The notes under the pieces: generated by a model
The model's database searches: none
What the model saw: only the letters and a program-made list of their open reading frames with translations
What the model was told of the DNA's origin: nothing
Translations under genes and position numbers: made by a program
Shown: piece by piece, positions 38,227-49,339 of the stretch
Position numbering within the stretch: position 1 is the stretch's first letter
How the letters are laid out: each line of letters starts with the position of its first letter
From: Imbricaverruca yamaguchii
Taxonomy: Eukaryota > Arthropoda > Thecostraca > Neoverrucidae
Assembly (NCBI GenBank): GCA_034440575.1
Contig: JAOTOL010001344.1
Location: 490,501 to 554,500 of the forward strand
Direction: 5' to 3'
DNA: 64,000 nt

Positions 38227-38275
38227 GTTTGGGCGAGGCCAACACCCACGTAGTGGGTGTTGGCCTCAGCCAAAC
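38227..38275. repeat. Strong hairpin, 15-bp perfect stem plus 6-bp extension, 3-nt loop
   Basis: gaggccaacacccac (38235-38249), loop gta, then gtgggtgttggcctc (38253-38267). After a 2x2 mismatch the outer gtttgg/ccaaac also pairs. It is isolated in GC-rich DNA. Confidence 0.95.
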
Positions 38276-38894
38276 CCCTCCAGTTCCCCTTCCCCAGCTT
38301 AGCGAGGGCAGGCCATGGGCTCAGTCGCAGGGCAGACTGGGGGAGACTTGCCTAAGACGCCAGACAGACGACTGAGACTACGATAGGCACATATCACGAC
38401 AATAAGCTACACTTAGCGTCCATTCGGTGAGCCAGTCGGACAGGTCGGCTGGATAGACACGACTGGCGAGTCAACGCACGTTTCGACTTCTGCGCGCCTT
38501 TTCCTTGCCCTTTTCGACTCCTTAAGTCTCATTCTGCCTTGTCGAAGCCATTTCAGTCGGAGCCGTGCTAAGAACGGGTGGCGGGCAAAAGAGTCCTAAA
38601 CCGTTTGAGACATAGACAGCATGGGAGGGGTGTGCCACAAACGGCTCAGACGGTCGCTCGAAACGTGGGCAGCACCTGACAGTAGTGACACAAACGGCTC
38701 CAACGGTTCGCTCGAACAAAATTAATCGCATTAGCATACACACACAAAGCTAAGATAGCATCCACACATAGAGGAAGACAACGCGATTAAATTCGCATTG
38801 CTCTGCTGTCAGTAGTTACGCCTTCGAAGTCAAAGCATACTTCTGTTCGAGCTGATTAGCATCAGGATCCCGGAGACATAACAATAACGGGGGA

Positions 38895-38895
<1 letters not shown>
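38276..38895. other. No gene recognised
   Basis: A 30-bp direct duplication around acacaaacggctc lies at about 38634 and 38688; otherwise unique. Confidence 0.45.

Positions 38896-38898
<3 letters not shown>

Positions 38899-38962
<64 letters not shown>
38899..38962. repeat. (AT)n microsatellite
   Basis: Pure alternating AT. Confidence 0.97.
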
Positions 38963-38965
<3 letters not shown>

Positions 38966-39331
38966 CAACCTCAGGCATTCAACCATGGAGGTACATAGTC
39001 ACTCACAAGTAAATATGCTCTTAGACTATGGTCGTGCTGAACGTGGCAATAGCAGCATCTGCCGGTTCATAACGCCCACGAGTGTACCACCGTCGTTTCG
39101 GTGTATGTTTGCTTATGACTGCGTGCTCATATTGTTTAATGCCACGGGATGTCAGTTGTCCGACGAAACGTTGCAGAATATTCTAGGCACAATACGGAAT
39201 GCCCTACGCACGGATAAAAGACAATTAATCCGGCGCCTCCAAGGTCTAGCAAAAAAAACGAAATATGCTGTCTTGTTCAATGATGCATGCCTTAAGGAGA
39301 GCCTACTCCCCAACTGTACACATATATCTGT

Positions 39332-39338
<7 letters not shown>

Positions 39339-39409
<71 letters not shown>
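39339..39409. repeat. (AT)n microsatellite
   Basis: Pure alternating AT followed by imperfect repeats of gcagttacgatat. Confidence 0.97.
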
Positions 39410-39412
<3 letters not shown>

Positions 39413-40299
39413 GTTACGATATATGCAGCAGTATATATGCAGTTGCGATATTGTAAAGATTTCCAGATTGTTTCTGAAACGTGTAATTACACCGAGACAC
39501 CCAACAGTCCTATTCCCGTGCTTACATTGACACGCTTTGAATTGAGAATTTCCGACTGGCTCGTGCTGCAAGATTGGCCACTGTGAGATGCCAGATATCG
39601 TTTCCAGCTGGTGACCGGAGGCCTCGCGGCACCGATCGCGACGTGACACGCGCTCCACGAGCACCGACCCTGGTGCGCCGCACTGTCGTCTTCAGCTGGC
39701 TCAAAATGAGCTGATCCGTCGCAGTGCTACACACGTCCCTCGGCTGTGGCGGCCGATCCGGCGCACGTGCCACGCGGCGCGGTTTCGCAGCCAGCCGGTG
39801 GCGGGATTATCCCGGCTGGGGTTCCAGCTGCGGGCCGACTGGCAACAGGCGGCGAGGGGGGAGATCCTAGGGGAACGGGAAAGCTCGCTTGTGAGTTGAT
39901 GCGGAAAATTGTGTCATACGCAAACATTTCACATATAGTTATATTTTATAGAACTCTGATGTCAAATTTGTACTTGGAAGCATATTCCAACTATTACTCT
40001 GCATTTCAAACTACCGAAATGTACTCCAAGGATACGTTTTTGCCTCAATAATTCACGTTTCCTTCAGATTAGTTCGAAATTATTAGTATTGTTTTGTATT
40101 TTAAATTCCCAAGCATTGGCGGAGACGGCTGGGTGAGTGATCTTCTCTGCGAATCTGTCAGCGAGCAGCGGATCTTCCAGTGAGCCACAGATCTTCCAGT
40201 GAGCTGTGAATCTGCCAGTGGCTGCGGTTATCCCAGGATCGGATCAGACCAGTGGACCTCTCCCCACCGACGGGTCTCGGCCCCCTCAGGAGAGACACT
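39410..40299. other. No gene recognised; GC-rich at 39600-39890
   Basis: A donor-like cgctt|GTGAGT lies at about 39891 at the end of the GC-rich part; no exon is confirmed. A short cttccagtgag repeat lies at about 40170-40215. Confidence 0.35.
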
Positions 40300-41405
40300 A
40301 ATGGCTCTGTCACGGGGAGGAGACCCGGTTCCTTCGCTGGGAGGAGACTCCGTCAAATTACGAGGAGCACCAATGGTTCCGTCGCTGGGAGGAGGCTCGG
40401 TCAAATTACGAGGAGCACCAATGGTTCCGTCGCTGGGAGGAGGCTCGGTCAAATTACGAGGAGCACCAATGGTTCCGTCCCTGGGAGGAGGCTCCGTCAA
40501 ATTACGAGGAGCACCAATGGTTCCGTCGCTGGGAGGAGACTCGGTCCTGTTTCGATGAGCACCAGCGGGGTGGGGCCCAGTTCTGTCGGATGCAGAAGAC
40601 CCAGTCCTGCCACGTGAAGGAGGCTAGGTCCTGTGACAGGCGGATCTCGTCTCTATCAGGCAGAGGAGTATCGGTTTTGTTACTGGGAGGGGACCAAGGC
40701 CTGTCGCTGGGAGACGGCTCGATCCTGTCGGGTGGATGAGATACGGTCCTGTCGCGAGGAGGATCAGCTCTGTCGTGAAGAGGTGGTTCGGTCCTGCCAG
40801 CTGGAGCAGACCCGGTCCTGTCGGGGAACAAGGTTCGGTACTGTCCGGTGGAGCAGGCTCTATCCTGTCGGAAGAAGGTTCGATGCTGTCAGGTGGAACA
40901 GATTCGGTCCTGTCAGGTAGAGCAGGCTCAGTCTTATCAGGTGGAGTGAGCTCGGTCCTGTCACGGGGAGGATCAGTTCTGTCATGAAGGGGTGGTTCGG
41001 TACTGTCAGATGGAGCAGACTCGGTCCTGTCAGATGAAGCAGACCCGGTCCTGTCAGATGGAGCAGACCCGGTCCTGTCAGATGGAGGACCCGGTTACGC
41101 GTAAGCAGTCCTGTCAGTCAGGTGGAACAGACCCGGCCCTGTCAAGAATGGGTGGAGCAGACCCGGTCCTGTCAAGGCCGTCGGAACAGACCCGGCCCTG
41201 TCAGGTGGAGCAGGACCGGTCCTGTCAGGGATGGAGCAGGTCCGGCCGTAGTGGAACAGACCGGTCCTGTCGGGTGGAGCAGGCCCGGTCCTGTCGGGTG
41301 GAACAGACCCGGTCCTGTCGGGTGGAGTAGACCCGGTCCTGTCGGGTGGAGTAGACCCGGTCCTGTCAGATGGAACAGGCTCAGTCCTGTCAGATGGACG
41401 GTGCT
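40300..41405. repeat. Composite minisatellite: 48-bp units, then 24-bp units
   Basis: 40317-40556 has five 48-bp units, each made of two diverged 24-bp halves. 40560-41405 has 21-27 bp units with core gtcctgtcaggtggagcaga. The halves of the 48-bp unit align with the 24-bp unit, so both share an ancestor. 24 and 48 are multiples of 3, giving long but meaningless frames. Confidence 0.93.
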
Positions 41406-41529
41406 GTCCGGCCGTGGACAGGGGCCGGTGGTGTCCACCACCGTCTGCGCTCCTCGGCAGCTGCCCCTCCCCTCCCCCGGCAGCGGTAGACAGCCGGTGG
41501 TGACGCGGGAGTGACAACACCGTCCCGCA

Positions 41530-41612
41530 CCGACCGGCGCTGGCACTCCTCGGAGGTCAGCTGCAGAGCTTGGCTGTGCGAAAGTTCACCTACCTGGCCG
41601 GGGTAAGTGCAT
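41530..41612 (+). other. Possible exon end with strong donor
   Basis: An open frame reading LALLGGQLQSLAVRKFTYLAG runs into ccggg|GTAAGTGC, with GT at about 41602. The GC-rich sequence just upstream could be an exon, but no acceptor or homology supports it. Confidence 0.2.
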
Positions 41613-42251
41613 GTAGGTACGTTGGAAAAGTGTGGGAATTGCACGGAGTGACTTCCATCTTGCGTCATTATTATCCAAGTCCGCTCTTTCCATTTGGCAC
41701 TGCGATGTTACGGTTTATGTTGGGGGAGGGTGTGCGCTGTGTCGTGAAATTGGCACACCCTCACCAGATGGCGAACATTTCCGCTGAAATCATCTTTTCT
41801 GTAAGCTCTTCTGTTAACTTCTCCGTTTGTAATTCTACCCTGTCAATCGACTAGCGCAGCCAATAGAAGTGTCTTAGTGATCACAGGCGCACCAAGGAGG
41901 AAGATCAGGTTACCATCTCGCCCCTCGTTCCTTTTTCATCTCCTGCCTACTCTTAGGAAAAACGCTTTGTGTTATTTCTCATGTAGCAACTGACGTTTTA
42001 TCCTTGAATTTGTAAAATGCTTGTGCATCTAGATGCCATCTGCGAAGTCCCGCAGCGCTGGGATGGAGTGTGAGTTGGAAAATTGTAGTTTCTTGTCAAA
42101 TCCAGAAGGATTCGCGGGACCAAATAAAAAATTGAGGGAGATTGCCTGCCAAGGGCGTCGCTTTATTTTTTAAGCTGGAATCCATAGGATCGGAATCCCA
42201 CTTGGGACAAGCGACGGCTATGACTTGACTCCTCCGACGTGCTAATCGTTC
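41613..42251. other. No gene recognised
   Basis: Unique sequence without a supported feature. Confidence 0.45.
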
Positions 42252-42311
42252 CTGCGCCCCTGGAACCTGCGCCCCTGGAACCTGCGCCCCTGGAACCTGC
42301 GCCCCTGGAAT
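42252..42311. repeat. 15-bp minisatellite, 4 copies
   Basis: The unit cctgcgcccctggaa is repeated perfectly. Confidence 0.97.
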
Positions 42312-43169
42312 TTGACCACACCTAGAAACTGAAAGCCCCTGTGACCCACCAAAGAGTATGTCAAACGACACGATCCTGTGTAGGTTTCGCCATTTTTATG
42401 TCTTCCTACTAGCTTTAGTGACATGTTATTTCCGCCCTCACTATTGAGCACACTTTGGATCTTCCGAGCACAATTTTCTGACAAGGTTTCGCATCAGAAC
42501 AGGCCCAGTTTATTGAGATGCTATTGGTCTATAATAATGTTTGATCTCGCATCGTTCCAAATCCGGATCTATTGCTCAGAATTAAAAGCAACTTTTGACT
42601 GAACCTAAGACATTCGTTTTCCCAAAAACTTTTATTCCCATTGGATTGGCGCCTGCATCTCCCTCAGGCCTATAACAGTTGGAACAGGTGCGAGATATGG
42701 AATAGTATGCATTGTTATCTAATTGGCCCTTCGACGAAGTATCTCGGCTGAGCCTGGTGTAAGCTTCTGCTCATTCCTTGTGTGAGTGCCACCGTCTCCC
42801 GAACGAATGACAGCCGTGACTCGTGCAGTTTGGCTGGACGCAGCCATCCGTGGTGCAGTCAAATGATGAAGGAACGATTTGAAGTCGACTTTGACAGAGC
42901 TTGAGTCAAGTTTTGGCATCTCGTGACTTATGCAACGACACAACAAAGTTCAAAGTTGTTCAGCTGGTTGGAATGCCACAACGTAGGGTGGACTTCAGCC
43001 TTGTACCAACAATTGCGCGCACATCGGCCAGGTACACGTCAACAGTCCTCCACGTACGGGCGCAGTGGCGTAGCCGTAATTCTGAGAAGCAGAAGGTTCC
43101 CGAATGGCCTTCCATGCGCCATGGGCCATCCTCGCCATCCCTAGTGGACGCCCAGTGGACAGACATCGC
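42312..43169. other. No gene recognised
   Basis: Unique sequence of mixed composition. Confidence 0.45.
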
Positions 43170-43600
43170 CCGCACCGAACGCTCTCGTCTCCCCAGACGT
43201 ACGATCCGCCGACTGCTCTGTCGGCTGGCGATCCCCATGACCCCAGCGGCCGGAGGCGGGGCGCCGGGACGGGGCTGACCGCGCCTAGTCTCCCCGGCCG
43301 CCGCCGGCAACAATGGACTCCCTCTCGGCGCGTCGCCTCATTTGCGTCCCAGAGCGCGGACAGGGGTGAGCGACCCGATCGACCCTCCCCTTCTCGTCCT
43401 CCGACGCTCTGCCTCCCTCTCTCTCCGCCCAGCCGCTCGGCATTCCTGCCCGGCTGGCCGCTGAGAGGTGGACGCCGGCCGGCCGCGGGTACCGGCGCGG
43501 GCGGCGCCGCACCGTCCGTCTCGCGCAAACCGCGCCGACTTCGCGCGCCGCCGCTGTCCAATGTTCTCCTCCGGGCCAGGTGTGTTCGCTGCCGGTCGGC
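43170..43600. other. CpG-rich island
   Basis: Dense CpG; no recognised coding exon. Confidence 0.6.
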
Positions 43601-43651
43601 TCGGATTCCTTTGTTCGTGCCGAGAGCACCATCGATACTGAAGTCGTATAT

Positions 43652-43655
43652 GCAT

Positions 43656-43686
<31 letters not shown>

Positions 43687-43687
43687 T

Positions 43688-43727
<40 letters not shown>

Positions 43728-43728
43728 C
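43652..43728. repeat. Compound (AC)n(AT)n microsatellite
   Basis: CACACA then TATATA. Confidence 0.95.
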
Positions 43729-44079
43729 AACATACATTCATGTGTCGGCTAGTTGGTATCGAAAGTGAGGTTAGTCAATTTAACAACGTGTTTTATGCCA
43801 TGATTTTTCGTTTTGAAGTAGTTCAGTACAGATCATTGAAAGATAATTGGCACGTCTATGCCGTCTATTTGCGTCCTGACCGGCCGCACAAATTGCATAC
43901 TCAGCTTCAGCTCACGCCGGGATTTCACCACCAACTGGGCCTGGCGCGTGTCTGAAGGGGGGTGCAGCTGGGCAGGTGTTCGCCGTTGATAGGAGCGGCC
44001 GCTATTGTGTCGAATTACTCACGCTGTAGTGGGCACACGTGCGCGCATTCAAAGGCGCAAACTTGATGAAGACCACGGC

Positions 44080-44640
44080 TCACCCCTGTTCCGTGCCCCC
44101 GTTGGAGTGTGCGACTGGGAAAGGCGCCACTCTCTCGCGGCACGCCCTCCATCCCCGTCTCGGCCAACTGAGGGAAGGGTTGTCGCCGCGCGCTCCCATT
44201 GGTCCGCCGACGGAAAGGGTTGGGCCGTAATTGGCCGACGGAGCGTAGTCGGTGGGCGGGACCGCGCGCCGCCTGCGCCAATGGTGAGCGGGTTGAGTCG
44301 ATGGCAGGGTGAAGGGCAAATATGTGGCCAGACTAAACAGGCTCCGTGACGGATGGCGTGGGCCGGCCTCGAGGCGCGTGTGCGTCGCGCACACAGCGGC
44401 CGGGCCTGAGAGTGACTCGACACGCTGCGCAGAGGAGCGGCGGCCGGCGGCCGGCCCGGCGCTCGGCCCGTCCCGGGAACGGATTCCGCCCGGAGAGGGT
44501 CTTCCGGACCGGGAAGCTGCCCAGATTCGGAGCAGCTTGCCGCCCGCGGGCCGGTCACCTTGAGCGTGACCTTGAAGAGTTACGGGGCCGGTGGACGCCT
44601 CCGTCCGCCCTTCTGTCCCCTGCGCAGCCGGCTTTAGGGT
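44080..44640. other. CpG-rich island
   Basis: Contains the CCAAT/GC-box cluster listed at 44190-44290. Confidence 0.6.
44190..44290. promoter_or_regulatory. CpG-island promoter-like cluster (CCAAT and GC boxes)
   Basis: CCATTGG (44196-44202), AATTGG (44229-44234), a GC box GTGGGCGGG (44252-44260) and GCCAATGG (44277-44284) lie within 90 bp of a CpG-rich segment (44080-44640). The layout resembles a TATA-less promoter; direction and gene are unknown. Confidence 0.35.
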
Positions 44641-44949
44641 CCGTCAATCTAGCCGGTCTCTCTTCACACAAGGCCTGGGTGGTCTTATGAGGCACTGTTG
44701 GGGTGCCGACGCACTCCAGTGCGGACAAAAATTAGGTCGGCCATTGCCTCTGCATGCAAAAGGTGCTCCTATAACAGCTTCATGAACCTGCTTGGCGAGC
44801 GGAATTAGAACAAGACAATGAGCATAGCACTCCATTCATTCAGGGTGCCCCAATATCAGCAGTCTTATCTGTACTTCAGGGCATGTGATAGCAAACTGGC
44901 GGAAAGCATGCTGAGTCTGCTTTAGCTGGGCTCACAACTGGGATCTTAT

Positions 44950-45130
44950 CTGTCTATCTCCCTCACTCTCCTCTCCTCTCCTCTCTTCTCCTCCCCTCTC
45001 TTTCCTTTATTCTCCTCTCCTCTATCTGTCCTCTTCTCTCCTCTCCTCTCCTCTCCTCTCTCCTCTCCTCTCCTTTCTTCTTTCCTCTCCTCTGCCCTCC
45101 CCTGCCCTCCTCTCCTCTCCTCTTCCCTCA
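44950..45130. repeat. (CTCTC)n pyrimidine tract
   Basis: Repeats of ctcctctcct with few interruptions. Confidence 0.93.
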
Positions 45131-45239
45131 AACATTCTTGTCTGGTACCATTTCCTACAATTGCGAGGTCCTCCTCTGCCTTTTCAGCGTTGGTCGAGAA
45201 CATTTAAGCTTCTCTGGCAGTTTGTCTTTGACAGGCGTG

Positions 45240-45540
45240 CTCTTCCGTGAGGGCCCCCGGTCTCCTCAACCCTGGGTCCGCCAGTGGCAGAGCTGTTAGT
45301 TGCCTCTCCGCTCTAATGGGCTGTGTTTGGCGTCGCTCCGCGCCACAAGTGAACGCGGGTAACGTATCGGCGCGCCGATTCGTCGAAACGTTCGTTACGT
45401 CAAGTTCAAGGCCACCGGGGCCGGCCGCGGTATTTTCGGCGCCTCGCATCCACGTGGTGTCCGCGCTGCTGCCGGGCTGGTGCCATAAACTAGTGAGGAG
45501 CACCGAGGCCCGGACATGTCGCCCCGCGGGCGCCGTGGAA
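45240..45540. other. GC-rich segment
   Basis: Moderate CpG enrichment; no coding exon is recognised. Confidence 0.45.
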
Positions 45541-46079
45541 GCACCTTCTGAACAGCGACCGACAATTTGCATAAGTATGGGCGGAAGGAAGATCACCGGC
45601 AAAGTTCGCGTTCGAAATTTGAAAGTGAGCGTTGACGAACGAAAAAGTCGCCTTTGCGCATCAGGTTAAACGAGGGACTCTAATGACATGTCATCTGTAG
45701 GAGAACCTCCCACTCTGGGCAAACGTGTTCCTTCTCGGGAACAACATCGGTTTAACTAACAAGTTGCATATTTTCACACATATTTCTGAGATACGTTTCC
45801 CTCCCAGTTAAAAATAATTCGCCGATTGTCTAGTAGGAATCCCAAAGAGAAGAAATGCAGAGTTTTCATGGCTAGAAAAGTTGACAATTATTAATGAAAC
45901 CCAATGCGTGGCTGCCAAGTTCGTTGGTGGGGCCAACCTCATGGCGTCCCGTGTTAAGAGGAGAGCTAGAAGTTGGCAAGGCCATGGAAAAGATGGTGGG
46001 GCTCAGACCCCACCAATAGCATCGCAAACCCCACTTATGTGTGTGTGTGTGTGCTCGCCACTGCTAGCAGTCAGTGTGA

Positions 46080-46460
46080 CGTCAGTGAGCCCCCCCCCCC
46101 CCTGCCGACGCGCGCCGACGAGCCGCCTCGGCGCGGCGGCCATGTTGTGCCGCTGCGCCGGCCCGTGACCGATGAGTCGTGCAGGGACGGACATCGATGA
46201 TGATCCATCTCGGCGGCCGCCGTCGTCCGCCGCCGCGTCAATGCCACCGCCGGCCGCTTCCATTGCGCGCCGCATTTAATCAGGCCTCATCTGGCTGGCG
46301 CCACGCCGCGCCCCTGGATCCCATTCCGACGCGCCGGTCGCGTCGTCTTCATCTATTATCCATTTGCGTGTCTGTCGCGCGCGCTCGCTCCATCTGCGGC
46401 GCCGCTGTTGCGCTGTGTCGTGCTCGTCGCCGGCCGGCATTGTCCTCAGATATTCCGTTA
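46080..46460. other. CpG-rich island beginning with a C run
   Basis: A C run at 46090-46102 is followed by CpG-dense DNA with gccgccgtcgtccgccgccg; possible promoter. Confidence 0.55.
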
Positions 46461-46599
46461 TTGTCCTCGGATATCCTCGTATTGTGCTCAATTGTCGCTC
46501 CTACGTTTTTAGCGGAATAGCACATTGCTTCCCGTACCGATGGTTTTGTACACGCAGGAAATGAAAGCTGCACCATCAGTTCGGGCATCTGTATTCGCT

Positions 46600-46690
46600 T
46601 GCAGTTTGTACAATTTTACACCACATGTGTGTAAAGTTATGTACAATTTTACACTGCGTATGTAGAATTCTGTACAATTTTACACTAGAT
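46600..46690. repeat. About 35-bp repeat, 3 copies
   Basis: The core tgtacaattttacac recurs three times. Confidence 0.9.
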
Positions 46691-46749
46691 GGGTAAAGGG
46701 TGTGCTCACCCATGGCACGTATCGTTCTTTCATCCGTCAAATCGCACAG

Positions 46750-47835
46750 CGTTAGTGTAGCAGCCAGTTGGTACACCAGCAGTGTTAGTCTGGCACCCAG
46801 TTGGTGCACCAGCAGTATTGGTCTGGCAGCCAGTTGGTGCACCAGCAGTATTGGTCTGGCAGCCAGTTGGTACACCAACAGTGTTAGTGTGGCAGCCAGT
46901 TGGTACACCAACAGTGTTAGTGTGACAGTCAGTTGGTGCACCAGCAGTGTTAGTGTAGCAGCCAGTTGGTACACCAGCAGTATTAGTCTGGCAGCCAGTT
47001 GGTACACCAGCAGTATTGGTCTGGCAGCCAGTTGGTACACCAACAGTGTTAGTGTGGCAGCCAGTTGGTACACCAACAGTGTTAGTGTGACAGTCAGTTG
47101 GTGCACCAGCAGTGTTAGTCTGGCACCCAGTTGGTGCACCAGCAGTATTGGTCTGGCAGCCAGTTGGTGCACCAGCAGTATTGGTCTGGCAGCCAGTTGG
47201 TACACCAACAGTGTTAGTGTGGCAGCCAGTTGGTACACCAACAGTGTTAGTGTGACAGTCAGTTGGTGCACCAGCAGTGTTAGTGTAGCAGCCAGTTGGT
47301 ACACCAGCAGTATTAGTCTGGCAGCCAGTTGGTACACCAGCAGTATTGGTCTGGCAGCCAGTTGGTACACCAACAGTATTAGTGTGGCAGCCAGTTGGTA
47401 CACCAACAGTGTTAGTGTGACAGTCAGTTGGTGCACCAGCAGTGTTAGTCTGGCACCCAGTTGGTGCACCAGCAGTATTAGTCTGACAGCCAGTTGGTGC
47501 ACCAGCAGTATTGGTCTGGCAGCCAGTTGGTACACCAACAGTGTTAGTCTGGCAGCCAGTTGGTGCACCAGCAGTGTTAGTGTGACAGTCAGTTGGTGCA
47601 CCAGCAGTGTTAGTGTAGCAGCCAGTTGGTACACCAACAGTATTAGTCTGGCAGCCAGTTGGTACACCAGCAGCGTTAGTGAAGCAGCCAGTTGGTGCAC
47701 CAGCAGTATTAGTCTGGCAGTCAGTTGGTGCATCAGCAGCGTTAGTGTGGCAGCCAGTTAGTACACCAACAGCGTTAGTGTGGCAGTCAGCTGATGCACC
47801 AGCAGCGTTAGTGTGGCAGCCAGTTTGTACACCAC
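46750..47835. repeat. 33-bp minisatellite, about 33 copies, with 330-bp higher-order repeat
   Basis: The unit core is ttggtacaccagcagtgtta. The variant starting tgtgacagtc and leading into tgtagca recurs at 46921, 47251 and 47581, exactly 330 bp (10 units) apart. A related variant at 47086 marks the half-period (165 bp). 33 is a multiple of 3, so frames of 350-400 codons stay open on both strands. Confidence 0.97.
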
Positions 47836-48139
47836 CCAGGGCCAGATTCCAGAATTTGAATAGGGATCCCTCGTCTGGAGGACGCCATTGATTGATAAAT
47901 TTGGAGGGGTGTGTTTGCACTTGGGTGCCTCTGAAGCGTCTTTTTTTTTGCTCAGGCCGTCTTCTGTTGAAAAGTCAGGGGACCCTCGAGCGCCATGGAG
48001 GGATTCCCTTCTGCAGCCAAGGGAGCACCGCATGCGCGAGGGGGCGGTATATACATCCCTCTTGTGTCATCCCGGCCTATATGTAAAGTATGTTGCTAGT
48101 GCTAACGTAGTAACGCGATCATCTTCCCATCCCAGCTTC

Positions 48140-48270
48140 TTCGTGATCCCCCATTACTGTCAAGTTGTGTGCGCTAGTATGCATACAAGCAGACACTATC
48201 TGGACTTCGTGATCCTCCATCGCTGTCAAGGGGCGTGATTATGCATACAAACAGGCACTATCTGGGCTAA
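48140..48270. repeat. Tandem duplication, about 65-70 bp
   Basis: Two copies of cttcgtgatcc, ctgtcaag, tatgcatacaa and cactatctgg in the same order. Confidence 0.85.
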
Positions 48271-48711
48271 GGATCTGGCTGAGTGAAGGACACCCACATA
48301 TGTGTACACAGATAGGTGGTGGAGGCATGGTGGCCCTAAGACGGTGTTCTCTTTATTAATCGACCGGATTAACACCAATCCCATGGAGTCCACACAATTA
48401 TAAAGCAAGGATGGTTTTGACAGTTTGAAAGAAAAGGACTTCAAATCTGACTAGCTCCTCCAAGAAATCGGAATGTTCCGTAGGTGCTTTTGTCTCGCCG
48501 CCTGTGGAAAAATCGTCTTGTCACCTGAGAGTGCATTCCTGACCAGGGGCTCATTAGCGCTGGCACGCACCGCAGTTCATGCTTGGTACTTCGGGAAAGC
48601 ATGCTGATCTTCAGAATTCCCAGTGATTTTTTTCCAGAACAGTGAAGCGTTATCCATCGCTTGACAAATGGCCTCCTTGGTATCCGACATCCGACACTTT
48701 CCAGTGGAGTC

Positions 48712-48935
48712 GCTCGAACAACCAGCTTAGGCAGCTGTCCAAACAACCGGTTTGGGCAGTCGGCCAAACAACCAGCTTGGGCAGTCGGCCAAACAGGCAG
48801 TTTGAACAACCGGCCAAACAATCAGCTTGGGTAACCGGACGAACAATCAGCTTGGGTATCAGACAACCAGTTTGGGCAGCCGGTCAGGCGACCTGCTCAT
48901 ACAGCTGGCCAAACCTGCCTGCTTAGGCAGCCGGC
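48712..48935. repeat. 24-26 bp degenerate minisatellite, about 9 copies
   Basis: The core ccaaacaaccagcttgggca recurs with changes. Confidence 0.9.
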
Positions 48936-49019
48936 CAAACGCGTTGCTCTGGCCGGCCGCAATCCGTCTATGTATTCACGGGTTGGTCGTGTCAGATGCG
49001 GCCATTCTTTTCAGCCGAG

Positions 49020-49325
49020 GCGTCGCTTCCTGGGGAGAATTAGCGCGTCGCCCCATTCATCGCCGCCTCCCCCAGTGCCGGTGGCGGACGATCGATTTCG
49101 GAACAAGTCCATAATGAGTGGCGGCCGCGGAGGCTGGCTGAACGACGGCGCGCCGGCGGCGCCAAGGTGGAGCAGCGTCCAGGCCGCACTGGGCTGGCGC
49201 TCGGCCGGAGTCCGATGCCGCCGTTCGGGAGCCGCTCAGGGCCCGGGGCGGTGGCCACGGCGGCGGCAGCGATTGAGCCGTCGCGGCAGCTCTGGGCAGC
49301 GCTAATGCCAGCCTGACGGGCGCCG
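49020..49325. other. CpG-rich island
   Basis: Dense CpG directly upstream of the large 44-bp array; no recognised exon. Confidence 0.55.
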
Positions 49326-49339
49326 TGCCGAGTTGGACC

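Noticed and set aside
38227..38275. microRNA precursor
   Set aside because: The loop is only 3 nt and the stem about 21 bp, too short for a Drosha/Dicer substrate.
46576..47920. Open frames of 350-400 codons on both strands
   Set aside because: The 33-bp repeat period is a multiple of three, so any stop-free frame stays open; several overlapping frames on both strands are equally long and low-complexity.
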